Source of the DNA: Sphaerulina vaccinii | Lineage: Eukaryota > Ascomycota > Dothideomycetes > Mycosphaerellales > Mycosphaerellaceae | Assembly: GCA_022570795.1 (NCBI GenBank) | Contig: JAKUDP010000005.1 | Span: 372,001-436,000, forward strand | DNA length: 64,000 bases | Direction: 5' to 3' | Part shown: piece after piece, positions 52,601-64,000 of the stretch | Position numbering within the stretch: the stretch's first letter is position 1 | Layout: the number at the start of each line of letters is the position of its first letter | Position numbers and translations under genes: made by a program | Notes under the pieces: generated by a model | The model's input: the letters and a program-made list of their open reading frames with translations, nothing else | What the model was told of the DNA's origin: nothing | The model's database searches: none

Positions 52601-53200
52601 CTATAGTAGAGGATTTGCTTATATAAATAAAATCCCTATCTAGTAAGGATATAAGAGTCCTCTATAATATAAATAGCTTATTCTAAGTTATATTATAAAA
52701 AGGTCCCTATAGAGGTTATTTTTCTTTACTATTTTTATTTTTCTCTAGAGGTATCTTATAGTTAAATCTAGGTCTCTAAAAAGCTAAAGTACCTTTATTC
52801 TTAGGAATTAAAAGAAAAGCTTTTATATATTCTTAATAGTATAGAGGCAATTGCTTAAGAATATCTTCTTCTATAAAAGAAGTTTTTACTTTTAAAGCTT
52901 TTTTAATATCTAGAAGAGAAGCTATAAATAGTTAGATACTATTTCGAGATTTCTATATATCTATTTTATTCGAAAAGGAGGCCTATATTCTAAATATAGT
53001 AGTAGAGATTGTAGTAATCTAAGTAGTATTAGTATAGGATTCTTTTATAGGCTTTTTTTTATATAGAAAGTATTATAGGCCTTAGGCTAGAACTAGTAGG
53101 CTTAGTAGACCTAGCCTATTTTTAGTTTTAGACCGAGCTAGCTTTCTATAGATTAATTAATCTACTTTTACTTAACTTACTTTATATCTATACTATAATA
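49656..53200 (-). mobile_element. RIP-degraded Ty3/Gypsy chromovirus, pol region, minus strand
   Basis: The minus strand carries one consistent frame interrupted by TAG/TAA. Recognisable parts in order from 53 kb downward: RT start ('SSTIASILFTKKPRGGLYF', near 52,590); the RT catalytic site YINNILIF for YVDDILIF at about 52,266 (both Asp mutated to Asn); RNase H; integrase with 'SFIERYN' (for TERYNQ) near 50,600; and a C-terminal chromodomain around 49,900 ('VYIK.VGYTTS' for LVKWKGY). The three anchors at 52,266, 50,607 and 49,926 share the same reading frame, so few or no net indels have occurred. A gag and LTRs are not identifiable; the 5' side seems cut off at the neighbouring plus-strand element. 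Confidence 0.75.
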
Positions 53201-53487
53201 CTTAGTAGCTTATATAAAGTAAATAATTATTAATAATAAGATACTAACTCTATCTAAATTTTTAATATTAGAACTAGAGCTAACTTAAAGTTAATAGTCT
53301 ATTTTAATACTTTTACAAACTACCGAGCTAGCCTAGACCTACGAGTAGGACCTAATTAATAGCTCTATTAAGAGGCTTATATATATATTAGTATATACTC
53401 GCAAGATTGCTAAGTATAAAATATAACTAGCTTTAGTATACTATAGACTACTATATCGCTCTCCTATACTACTAGACCTAGTTGGCG
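53201..53487. other. Junction between the two opposed retroelements
   Basis: About 290 bp of mixed AT-rich sequence. It probably holds element ends or a remnant 5' LTR/leader of the plus-strand element, but I cannot find a repeat partner for it. Confidence 0.4.
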
Positions 53488-56400
53488 ATGGCCTAGCTTT
53501 TCTTTATTAATAGACCGAGTAGGAAGGGAAATTGCGCCTATATTAAGAAGGTATACCTATATCTTAGTAGGACCTTCCGACCTTTCTTTGGTTCTTAGTT
53601 CTTGCTCTATAGCTAACTAATAATATCGACTAAGAGAACGACCTCTGCCTGTAACCTAATATATTACTAATTTAAGACAAGTACCCTAGCAGACTATAAT
53701 CTAAAACTAGTAGAAGTAGATAAGGTAATATTTACCTTAGCCTTTAGCCTAAAGGAGTTTTTTTAACTCTACCTAATATATACTATACTTAGATAATATA
53801 CGAACTTACTTCCTCTTATTACTTGTTTAATAATATAGTTCGAACGTCTAGATAGCTACCTCCTACTAGCCGATATAGCCTATAGTATAATACTAGAACT
53901 CGGCTTTCTAGGCAATTAGGTTATCGACTAGACCGAAGTTACGCAAGCTGCCTAAGACGTCCTTGTAGTCGCTATATAGTTTTAAAATCGAGAACAAGAG
54001 TAAGAAGCGACCCTGGCAGTAGCTATTCTATAGACCGGTTCTATAGCTACTTTATAGACTAATACTAGTACTCTAGCTAATATTCTAGGAGCTAGTTTCT
54101 AGCTATAGAGATATAGTATCTATACTTTTAATAATTTCTAGCAAGGATAGGCAAGAGCCAATACTATATAGCGATACCTAGATATACTAGTCCAAGTATA
54201 AGAGCTAGCCTTACCTACTATTACTTAATAAGACTTACCCGACGCTAGACCTCTAGTATACTCGGATAGTAGCCTAAGTAATCTAGACGTATACGTAGTA
54301 GACGACGAGACCGAATTACAAGCCGTCGACTTGCTAGACCAACCTCAAGCCTTACTAAATATAGATAACAAACTTAATCTACTAGCTCTTAATCTCGATA
54401 TAGATAGCGAAGCCGAAGTCGCTATAGGTAACAAGATTAAGAACTTAGATATAGGCCTAGACGCAACTCTAGTATTTAACCTAGACTCGGCTCTAGATAG
54501 AGCCCTAGACTTAGTCGTACTCTAAAAAGAGACTATATTATAATTAGACTTAGATTACTATATACTATTAGATTTATTAAGTCTGCTAGCAATTATACCT
54601 AAATACTTACCTATACTATATTTAGCTATACTAATTATACTATATAACTAAGATAGTATTTAGCGCCGACGTAGCCCTAATAGCAAAGAGCTATATCTAT
54701 AGTATACTTCTCGCAATTCTAAAGACTAGGATCCTATTCTACTATATAACTAGCTAGCGAACTATATCTATATTAAAGAGGTTCCTAATAAGGCCGAACC
54801 TACGCAAGCTATACTAGTTCTACCTATTATAGAAATTGTACTAGCTTAGCCGGCCGCTACTCTAGCTACTACTCTAGCCCTAGCTACTACTTAGAGAATC
54901 TCTAGTTTTGCTAACTAGATTAATAGCTATAGTCCGATTCTAAGAAACGTACTACTAGTTATACTAGCTCTAGCCTAGCTAGTAGGACAGCCTTAGGCTC
55001 TACTACCTATAGCTATAGACCTACTCGCTACAATCTTACAAATAGTACAAGCTTAGTAAGCATAGTAATAAGTATTTATAACTTAGATATAGGAGTAGTA
55101 GCGCGAACAAGCCGACTAATTATAGTAGGCCTTATAGTAGCAAGCTTAGTATCTACTACCCTACGTACTAATCCCTTAAGACCTATATACCTAGCTAGCT
55201 ACTATTCTAGTTCCGGAAGTAGTACTAGGGCTAGCCCTAGTAGTATCTATATTAGGAGCTTTGCTAGTACTAATACTAGACCTTTTGGAAGTAGGTAGAC
55301 AAGACTATCTAGCGAGAGTAGGCTTGGCCGACCTAGCGCCTTGCTCCTCGAGTATAGCCTATCCGAGTCGCTACAATTTGGCTTACCTAGACTAGCCTTA
55401 CTATTATAATAACTAGTAGGCCTAGCGAGACTGGCCTAAGTAACGCGACCGAGATTGTTATAATCGAGACTATTATAACTATCGACGTCTATATAATGCA
55501 CTTTCCCCAGACTTATCTAGTTTAGATAGTAGCTCCGAAGGCCTAGATCGATATAACTCTCGATGCTATTACAATTGCCCCTACTGCTACAAACGCCCTA
55601 ACTATCGATATAGTCGTTACCGAGCTACTAGCCTAGATCCGAGTAAATCTAGTAGCTCGATAGATAGTAATTATTTTATTAGAGATATATATAATTACTA
55701 TAATTAGAAAGATTGTAATAGCTACAATTGAGATAACTAAGACTTATACTATATAGATCTATACTCCTACTAGAGCCGCCTTTTTGTTCCCTACTTTAAG
55801 CCTAGCAATATCGGATATTTCTACCTAGACGCGCTCCTCCTAGAGTTTGATAAAGGTAAAATAGTAGATAAGGGAGACAAGCTATATTTCTATAGCCTAT
55901 ACCTATTTCTCGCTACGGCTACAGACTATGCTACAACTAATAATATAGACAAGACTTTCCTATAGAACCTATCGAAATACTTTAGAAGTATAGCTATATA
56001 GTAGTTTATTTACAAGCTTATACCTAATAATAAGGCCTGCCTCTATAACCTACGCAAGAAACTAAAGTATTAGAAAGCTACTCTATATAAGTAGTTCCAA
56101 ATTCTACTTAATAAAGCCTAGAAGAAGCTTATATTAGAATACTTCGACTAGGAAGATATAAGAAATAGACGTAGACTAGCCGATTTTGTACTATTCTATA
56201 TATATTAGGTAGCCGAGTCAGAAGTAGACTCTCTTACTAGACGACTTATATATACTTAGATAAAACTCGACTTAGAGTTCTAGTATAATATCCCTTACCT
56301 ATAATCTAATACTACTTTAGCTAAGTTCTAATTATAGTTAAATAATAAGTACGAATCTTAGAGACAGCTCTCTTAAGTAAGCAATATCTAGCCTAGTAGT

Positions 56401-56610
56401 AAGTCCTACTATAGCAAGCGAAGTAATAGCTACTAAGTAGATTATACTCGACCTAGCTATAATAATAGCTATAGACGAGACTATAATTAGTAATTGGTCT
56501 ATTATAGACGTAAGCTAGAAACTAATAAGTATACTCCTAACAATTACTAATAGGGACGCAAGTAGTACTAGAACTTCGTAGACCGAAACAAGTAAGAACC
56601 GACGAACCGG

Positions 56611-56688
56611 ACCTAGAATAATCGTCTAAGCAGGTTAGGTTCTAATTAGACCTAGAATAATTATCTAAGCAGGTTAGGTTCTAATTAG
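56611..56688 (+). repeat. 39-bp tandem duplication in the gag part of the plus-strand element
   Basis: Two adjacent 39-bp units (56611-56649 and 56650-56688) differing by a C/T and a G/A transition (CGTC versus TATC). 39 is a multiple of 3, so the duplication adds 13 codons in frame within the basic Asn/Arg-rich segment. Confidence 0.9.
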
Positions 56689-59600
56689 AATAACTAATAA
56701 GACTAACAAGATCGCAATAGCCGCAAGAGTAAGACTGCGGGCAATAATATATAAGTAGACGCGGCGCTAGAGAATCGACGTAGTAAGTATAACCGAAATA
56801 ACCGAAATAATAGAATAGGTAGATATAATAACTATTATACTATAATTAAAAACAAGTTCTTAGACGATACTTAGAGACGTTCTAAGTCCCGATCTAATTC
56901 GCGTTCCCCCTCGTATTTGCATTCTCTAAGAAATTATTTTAATAATATTTTATTATAGATAACTACTAACTACAATAATAACTTTAAAGATTCTTATAAC
57001 TATTTCTAGTAGGCTCCTACTACTATTAACAAGCTATTCTAGATAATAATAAATAGACCTACTATTTATTAGACCTATAAGAAGAAGTTCTATTTAGATA
57101 TAGAGTACTTTTACTATATATATAATAATAATAAAAAGTAACTAGTAAAGTAGACTCTCTTTCGAACTAGATAGCTACCAATTATCGAATTAAAGATTAT
57201 TTTGTCTATAGCTACTAAAAAGACCTAAGGTAGATATAACTTTAGACGATTCTACTATCTCAGAATACCTATTAAGCTCTCTATAGAACTAGATATAGAG
57301 GTATTTATAGTCTGCCTAGATACTAGTACGATACTATTCTTAATCGATATAGACTTCCTTTATTATATACTACTAAATCTAGAGATTTTCAAGCTAGCTA
57401 TACCTCTTAATATCGGTAGTATAGGCGACAACTCTATACTTAGCTATAAATATATTAAGCTAAAATTCTAGATTCTAGCTATATATAAGAGCTAGAAGGT
57501 CCTAACTAAATATTTCTATAAAGTTTATCTTACTCTAAACTTAAGACCCAAAATATTAATAGCTATAGACATACTCTAGCTAGAACTAGTAAAGATTAAT
57601 ATAAAGTATAAGGAAGTATCCTTTAGTATATATAATAGCGCCAAGTTCCTATTACTAGTAACTACTAAGGACTAGGTTAAGTTTTAGATATATATAGTAA
57701 CTAGTCTAGACGTAGCAATTGCCTTATATATATATATAATTATAAAAGTTCCTATCTACTTTGCTTAGCCTCTACCTAGAGACCGAGACTTAGAGTTCAA
57801 GCTAGAGGAGTAGTACCTACCTAAGAGGAGGAAGCTATTACTTCTTATAGCTATAATTAACTAGGATATAGACGCGCTCTTTATTCGTAATAATAGAGAC
57901 GCTTATATACTAGTACTAGGGACTAGACTAGGTAAAGTAATAGAGTATAAATTTGATAGGGCTTACTATATATACCTAGAGAACTACAACCTTACGATAT
58001 ACTCGATAGATTTTCCTAGGCCAAGCTCTACTTATAAGACCTTAGAGTCGTCGACCTAAGTAGGCCTAGATATATAACTAGACCAAGACTCGTTTAGTAA
58101 GCTATATATACCTATCCTAGTCCCTATAATAGGACTGCCTATACTAGCGAGCTCGACTAATCTAAAAGACCTACTACCTCCTCTATTTATTCCTAACCCT
58201 TTAATAGAGCGAGACCTACCTAATAGCGTTACTATATATAGCGACAACAAGTACTAGTATAGACTCGAAGAACTAGTTAATAAGTACTAATACCTTTAGA
58301 TAGATAAAGGTATAATAGTTAAAATTCTAGAAGAAGACTATATACTAATTAATATTAAACCTAGCTATAAGTATAACCGACTACCTACTATAGTATACTC
58401 TTTTAGCAAGACCGACTAAGAGGTCGTAGACGCTACCTTTAACCTATTATATAAGTAGGGCAAGATAGACTTTACCTATAAATTAATATAGTTTGGCTTC
58501 TCTATATTTATAGTTTAGAAGATGCTTGTTTAGAAGAACAAGCTCGTTTATAAGAGATATATAGTAATTAATATTCGGAGTCTTAATAAAAGAGTAGTTA
58601 TAGACTTATACCTACTACTATAATAGAAGGACATTGTAGCCGCGCTTTATAGGTCTAGATATATTATAACTATCGATGCTATATTATTTTTTTATTAGTA
58701 GTTAGTCGCTAAAGAAGACTAGTATAAGTTTACTATTAATAGTTATAGAGGATAAGAGACGTTCAACGTCGCTCTTATAGGTTACTCTAGTAGTATATAA
58801 TATATATAGTAGTAGCTTAACAAGATTCTAAAGTAGCTAAGATACTACTACTAAGTATATATCGATAATATAGTTATCTTTTCGAAGATATTCGAGAAAT
58901 ACTTTATTTACCTAGACTAGGTCTTTAGCCTACTTAATTTGTTCGATATTAGTATATTAGCGAAGAAGTCCTTCTTAGCGTACCTATCTATTATACTACT
59001 TAGCTAGTGTATAAGTAGGCTTAGGTATATAATATATAAGGATAAGGTTAAGGCTATCTTAGACCTACTCTTTCTAGAGACTCTTAAGAATCTCGAATTC
59101 TTTATTAGCCTTACTAGGTAGAAGAGAGAGTATCTCCTATACTACTTATATATTATAGCCCTATTTAAGTAGTAGAAGAAGCTCTTACTCTATAGCGCCC
59201 TAGTATCGAAGGGAAGTAGCTATAAGAAATATACAAAGTAGACTTAAGCTTGGGAACTAGACGCTAATTATAAGTAGGCTCTAAGAGCCTTCGAGGTAAT
59301 ATATAAGTTATACTATATAGTTAAGTTTTCCTACTATACAAACCTAGATAGAAACCTATATATAGATATTAACTCTAGCCGCCTTACTTATACTTTAGTC
59401 GTCTATATAGTAAAGGAGGACCTAGACCTAATTCTAGAGAATAGTAAGGCTATATACTTTCTAGCAACCTAGATCGAAGTAGTCTAATATCTAAGCAAGT
59501 CCCTATTAGCGACTAAGAGTAGGTACCCTTTAATAGAGCTAGAAGTCTCTAGTATAGTATAGGCCTCGAAGAAGCTTCGATATATCTTCTAGACCTATAG

Positions 59601-61424
59601 GAAAAAAGTATACTAGTTTTTAGACTATATTATAGCCTTAGGAATTAAGAATGCTAGCTCCCTTATAACTACAACCTTAAATAACAGACTTAATCTCCGC
59701 TTAGTAAGAGCCGGTTAATATCTAAGCTAGTTTCCCTATATAGAGATCCTATATCGACTAGAATATATATATAATATTCCTAATACCTTAAGCCGACTAG
59801 TCGTAGAAGTTGAGTAAGACCTAGTAGGAGACACCTTAGATCTACTTATATATAATAATCTAGATCTATAACAAGACGTAGTCGATATAACCTATATATA
59901 TATATTAGTCGGACCTACGACTAGGATTAAGACTAACTACCTAGTTTTGTACTATTACCTAGAGGTCGATTAGAACTCGGACTAAGGCCTAGTATATTAA
60001 TATATATATTACTTCTATACTATAATAATATACGAGTCCTCTAGTAGGCTATTTACCTTATCCGAACTCTTAGTCTTCTATTCGTTATTAGTAGAGATAT
60101 CGGATACGTTCAAGGCAGACCTAAAGTAGGGCTATACCGATAATAATAGGTAGAAGAACCGAATCTAATAGTTTAATAGAGAGGACGAGCTTAATTATAT
60201 AGCTACCGATATCGACCTAGATATATAACTAGACCTAGATATAGCTCTAGACAAGCCCGAGAGTACTCTATTAGGTATACTATTCTTTAGATATAATAGA
60301 CTAATTTACTTCCGAAATAATAATAGATAAGAACATTTATATATTCTAAAGAGCTTATATAAAGAGGTCTTCTAGCTCGCCTATAACAATTATTATTATG
60401 CTAGATACTACTAGATATATACCCGCATATACGCCTCTTTCTACCTTTAAGGACTAGCCCAAAAACTTAAGATATATATTAAGTTTTGTCTAGCCTATAT
60501 CGAGAACTAGACCTACTAATATAAGCTATATAGCGAACTCTACCCTATTGTAGCAACCCTAATACTATACTATATAGTTATAGTAGACTAGGTATATAGG
60601 CTACCTAAAGACAAGGAAGGATATAATAGATTTTTAACTAAGACTTATAAATTTTCTAAGTCAGTTCTACTTTAGAAGGCCAAATCTATATAGATAGCTA
60701 GAGAATATAGTAAGGACTAGATTGCGGTATATATCTTATACAAACGTAACCTACCTACTATAATAATCGGCGACTAAGACCCGATTTGGATATCGGAGTT
60801 TATATAGGTAGTCTTTAAAAAGCTCGGTATATATTTCCTAGCTACGACTACTTACTATCTCTAATTAGATAGTTAGTCCGAGAGAATAAATCAAACTATA
60901 GAAATTGCTATTCGCTACTATACTACTTGTTTTCTAGACGTAGACTAGACCGAGTCCCTTCTATATATCTAAGCAGACCTAAATAATACGAAGGCTATAG
61001 CTATAGGCAAAATTCCAAATATAATTATTTAGAGATTCCGAAACAACCTAGACGTACTAAACCCTCTAGTAGAACTACCGATAGCTAATTATATTATACT
61101 ATGCTAGTAGGTAAGAGACCAAGTAATAGACGTACTTATATAGGCTTTAGTAGTTATAAAGTCCTACTACGACTTATAATATAAGCCTGTCCGATTCTGC
61201 CTAGGCCAAAAGGTCCTATTAAAACTATATAAGAGGTACTATATACCCGGCCAGACTAACCGAAAGTTTAGCTATTAGTATATAGGACTATTTAAAGTCC
61301 TTAGATAGGTCGGGAGACTTGCTTACAAGCTAGAGCTGCCTCTAACTATACGTATATACCTAGTTATATTAGTAGCGCAGCTTGAACTATACCTAGAGGG
61401 GAATAATCTATATAACCGGGACCT

Positions 61425-62237
61425 ACTAGAACTAGGCCTAGTTTTAATAGGTCTAGATAATAATAATCTAGGACTCTCTCTTATAGCGCCTTATTATATA
61501 ATTGAACGCCTTATAGATAGAAAAGTAACTAATAGTAAGACTAAGTACCTCCTTAAGTAGGAGGGCTACTTATATAGCTATAACTAATAGTATAATATAG
61601 ACAATCTAAAGAATATAATAGACTTAGTCGAAGCTTATAATAGGTCGCATCCCTTCTAGTAGCTAGTAGAGCGTAGAAGAGTAGTATAATACGCAAATGC
61701 CTATAGGCGTACTAATACCTATACTTATATTCCTATATAACCTAAAATACTAGTACTTATAGAAGACCTACCTATAAGAGGCTCTACTATATAGCCGGAC
61801 CTACTTATAGACCTAGACGAGTAGATCGACGCGTCTAATAGCTTATAAGAACAATCTATAGCGCTAGTATGCTAGCAATACTAGCCTATAGAGCTAATAT
61901 ACTACCTATAATATTTTTTAGCTATAACCTAGGCTCCTCGATAAGTAAGGAGACCTAGACTATATTATAGCTAAAACTATCTTCCTATACCTATTATAAT
62001 ACTATATAGTATTCCTATTAGATATAGCGACCTCTATTTACTACTATATATTTTACTTTTTAGTTATTATTTACTAATTACTATAAATTAGTATCTCTAT
62101 TATCCGATAGTAGCTATTCCTATTTAGGCGCTAGTAGAAATTATAACTAACAAACTTTATACTTACTTTCTATAACTATAAATACTAACTACAAACTCGA
62201 GAATTCTAGTATACTTAATAGTACTACCTCTTTACCT
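61425..62237 (+). repeat. Copy A of an ~812-bp direct repeat (3' coding end of the chromovirus)
   Basis: Collinear with 63141-63953 at a constant offset of 1716 bp, without visible indels. It covers the chromodomain and C-terminal extension of the plus-strand element and therefore is not an LTR. Confidence 0.88.
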
Positions 62238-62310
62238 AATTAGGAAATTACTCTTAATAAATATAGTATATTATATTATACTATAATAAGGTAGAAAAGT
62301 AGGGCTTTGA

Positions 62311-63140
62311 GTTTCTTTTCTAAACTTTATTCTAAGCTAAAAATAGTAGGTATATCTAGTACAAGTAGTAGGTATAAGGCAGACTAGTAGAATACTAATA
62401 GTAACGTAGCTCTAGGCCCTAGCCTTACTATTACTAAGCGCAAAGGCCTAGCCTATAATAAGTCGCTATAGCCTAAGAAGATTAAGAGTATAGAGACTCT
62501 AGAAAATAAGAACTAGACTAAGTATAAAGATAATACTAACAAGACCTATAAAGTAGCTAACAAAGTAGATACTACTACCGATATTAACTCGGAGTTATTA
62601 GAGGTAGGGCTAGAGGATTCGCTAGTTCTAGATAGCTTACTACCTAAGAAGAAGATATATACCTAATAAGTAGAGAAAATAGAGCTATAAAGTAAGCTCT
62701 ATAATAATAAAGAGGACTCGAGTAAGCCTATATATATTTACTAGAACTAACGACTATACTACCTAGAACTTGCAAGACGCTTCTATTTCAAACAAATATA
62801 CTAGTCTAATAATAGTAGCCGAATTAATAATAAGTCTAGATTTCTTGCCTTTCTATATAAGAATAGACAAATTGGCTCTTTTATATCCGATATAAAGACT
62901 TTAAATAGCAAGACAAAGAGAATATACTCTTTGCTATATACGACTATTATATACCTCGTAGACCTACTAGCAATTAAAACTACTTTTAATAACAAGTTAT
63001 ATAGTATATCTAAAGTAGCTAAAGCTAATAAAGTAGCTATCTAGGACTTCCTAAAGAAGCGTAGTATAGACCTAGACTTATTTAGTATCCTATAGTTAAC
63101 TAGAGAATACTCTAGTCTCTTACTAAATATAGCTAGCCTT
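62311..63140. other. Unassigned RIP-mutated segment between the two repeat copies
   Basis: About 830 bp. In one plus frame a stretch near 62,760-63,130 reads as Lys/Leu/Ile/Ser-rich protein-like sequence with few stops once TAG/TAA are ignored. A minus-strand 64-codon frame at 62801-62995 overlaps it. I could not match either to a transposon protein. It may be a different, older element or the 3' non-coding end of the chromovirus plus the start of another insertion. Confidence 0.4.
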
Positions 63141-63953
63141 ACTAGAACTAGGCCTAGTTTTAATAGGTCTAGATAATAATAATCTAGAACTCTCTCTTAT
63201 AGCGCTTTATTATATAATTAAATATATTATAGATAGAAAGGTAACTAATAGTAAGACTAAGTACCTTCTTAAGTAGAAGAGCTACTTATATAGCTATAAC
63301 TAATAGTATAATATAAACAATCTAAAAAATATAATAGACTTAGTTAAAGCTTATAATAGGTTGTATCCCTTCTAGTAGCTAGTAGAGTATAGAAGAGTAG
63401 TATAATATATAAATGCCTATAGGTATACTAATACCTATACTCGCATTTCTATATAATCTAAAATACTAGTACTTATAGAAGACCTACCTATAAGAGGCTC
63501 TACTATATAGCTAGACCTACTTACAGACCTAGACGAGTAGATCGATGCATCTAATAGCTTATAAAAACAATCTATAGCGCTAGTATACTAGCAATACTAG
63601 CCTATAGAGCTAATATACTACCTATAATATTTTTTAGCTACAACCTAGGCTCCTCGATAAGTAAGAAGACCTAGACTATATTATAGCTAAAACTATCTTC
63701 CTATACCTATTATAATACTATATAGTATTCCTATTAGATATAGCAACCTCTATTTACTACTATATATTTTACTTTTTAGTTATTATTTACTAATTACTAT
63801 AGATTAGTATTTCTATTATCTAATAGTAGCTATTCCTATTTAGGCGCTAGTAGAAATTATAACTAACAAACTTTATACTTACTTTCTATAACTATAAATA
63901 CTAACTACAAACTCGAGAATTCTAGTATACTTAATAGTACTATCTTTTTACTT
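63141..63953 (+). mobile_element. Truncated second copy of the chromovirus 3' coding end
   Basis: Copy B of the 61425-62237 repeat. The differences seen are transitions, nearly always C-to-T or G-to-A in copy B (for example GGACTC/GAACTC, GCGCC/GCGCT, GAACGCC/AAATATA region), so copy B is the more heavily mutated. Homology stops at about 63953; the last 47 bases of the window diverge. Confidence 0.82.
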
Positions 63954-64000
63954 ACTATTCTAATATAGTAGACCTAGCAAGACCCTTCTAGGCAGATCTA

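Larger units (their letters stand above)
53488..62310 (+). mobile_element. RIP-degraded Ty3/Gypsy chromovirus with very long gag-pol frame
   Basis: Plus frame 1 runs from an ATG at 53488 (context GGCGATGGCC) to a TGA at 62308-62310. It is broken almost only by TAG/TAA, as expected if CAG/CAA/TGG codons were mutated; one TGA was seen at 55729. Landmarks in this one frame: an N-terminal low-complexity Gln/Leu/Ala region (53.5-55.5 kb); Gag-like helices (55.8-56.4 kb); a basic Asn/Arg region (56.5-56.9 kb); an aspartic protease DTST at 57,319 (for DTGA/S); RT YIDN at 58,858-58,869 (for YVDD/YIDD); integrase first Asp in 'VDQVYRLPKD' near 60,580 and 'SERINQTIEIAIRYY' near 60,880; and a chromodomain near 61,505-61,590 ('KYLLK.EGYLYSY'). 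Inactive. Confidence 0.78.

Noticed and set aside
54331..54525. Intact 64-codon frame in the repeat island as a separate gene
   Set aside because: It is simply a TAG/TAA-free patch of the longer retroelement frame and starts with TTG.
61425..63953. The 812-bp repeats as LTRs of one element
   Set aside because: The repeat encodes the chromodomain end of pol, and the second copy lies only 0.9 kb after the first; a true 5' LTR partner would be near 53 kb.

Overview
The window is nuclear DNA of a filamentous ascomycete (Pezizomycotina). I infer Dothideomycetes, probably near Mycosphaerellales, from the gene content, protein style and a RIP-mutated repeat island; I could not test this by search. 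Genes are compact and lie on both strands. Introns are mostly 45-107 bp, with GT..AG ends and CTAAC/CTGAC-type branch sites.

Positions 1 to about 48.4 kb are ordinary gene-rich euchromatin holding mostly housekeeping genes. In order: the 3' part of eIF3a; a BCAS3/WD40-like protein; the RES-complex splicing factor IST3; the vacuolar SNARE VAM7; an LMBR1-domain membrane protein; an MDR oxidoreductase; a fatty-acid hydroxylase/sterol desaturase family enzyme; a DEDDy 3'-5' exonuclease; a small mitochondrial coiled-coil protein; a cytochrome b5-domain protein; a sugar transporter with a broken frame; an HpcH/HpaI aldolase; two coiled-coil hypotheticals; a secreted GH17 glucanase; a RING protein cut by a TGA; ribosomal protein L9; a cytochrome P450 divergent from a LaeA-like methyltransferase; mitochondrial uL30; the exocyst subunit SEC6; the tRNA methyltransferase TRM11; an RS-rich hypothetical; SEC13; PEX20; and a secreted alpha/beta hydrolase. 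Several genes required splicing by hand, and each exon set given preserves the reading frame.

From about 48.45 kb to the window end the sequence changes abruptly to very AT-rich DNA almost without CpA/TpG and full of TpA, the signature of repeat-induced point mutation (RIP). It contains no intact gene. Beneath the mutations I can read a Tc1/mariner transposase (minus strand, about 48.5-49.65 kb), a Ty3/Gypsy chromovirus pol (minus, about 49.65-53.2 kb), a second and longer Gypsy chromovirus (plus, 53.5-62.3 kb) whose frame appears to stay in register for about 8.8 kb, and a fragment repeating that element's 3' coding end (63.14-63.95 kb).

I found no convincing undescribed molecular system. 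The items most worth a second look are the long in-register reading frame of the plus-strand chromovirus with its large N-terminal region, the unassigned 62.3-63.1 kb segment, the TGA inside a RING finger, the 23-bp duplication plus frameshift in the sugar transporter, and the divergent P450/LaeA-like pair.
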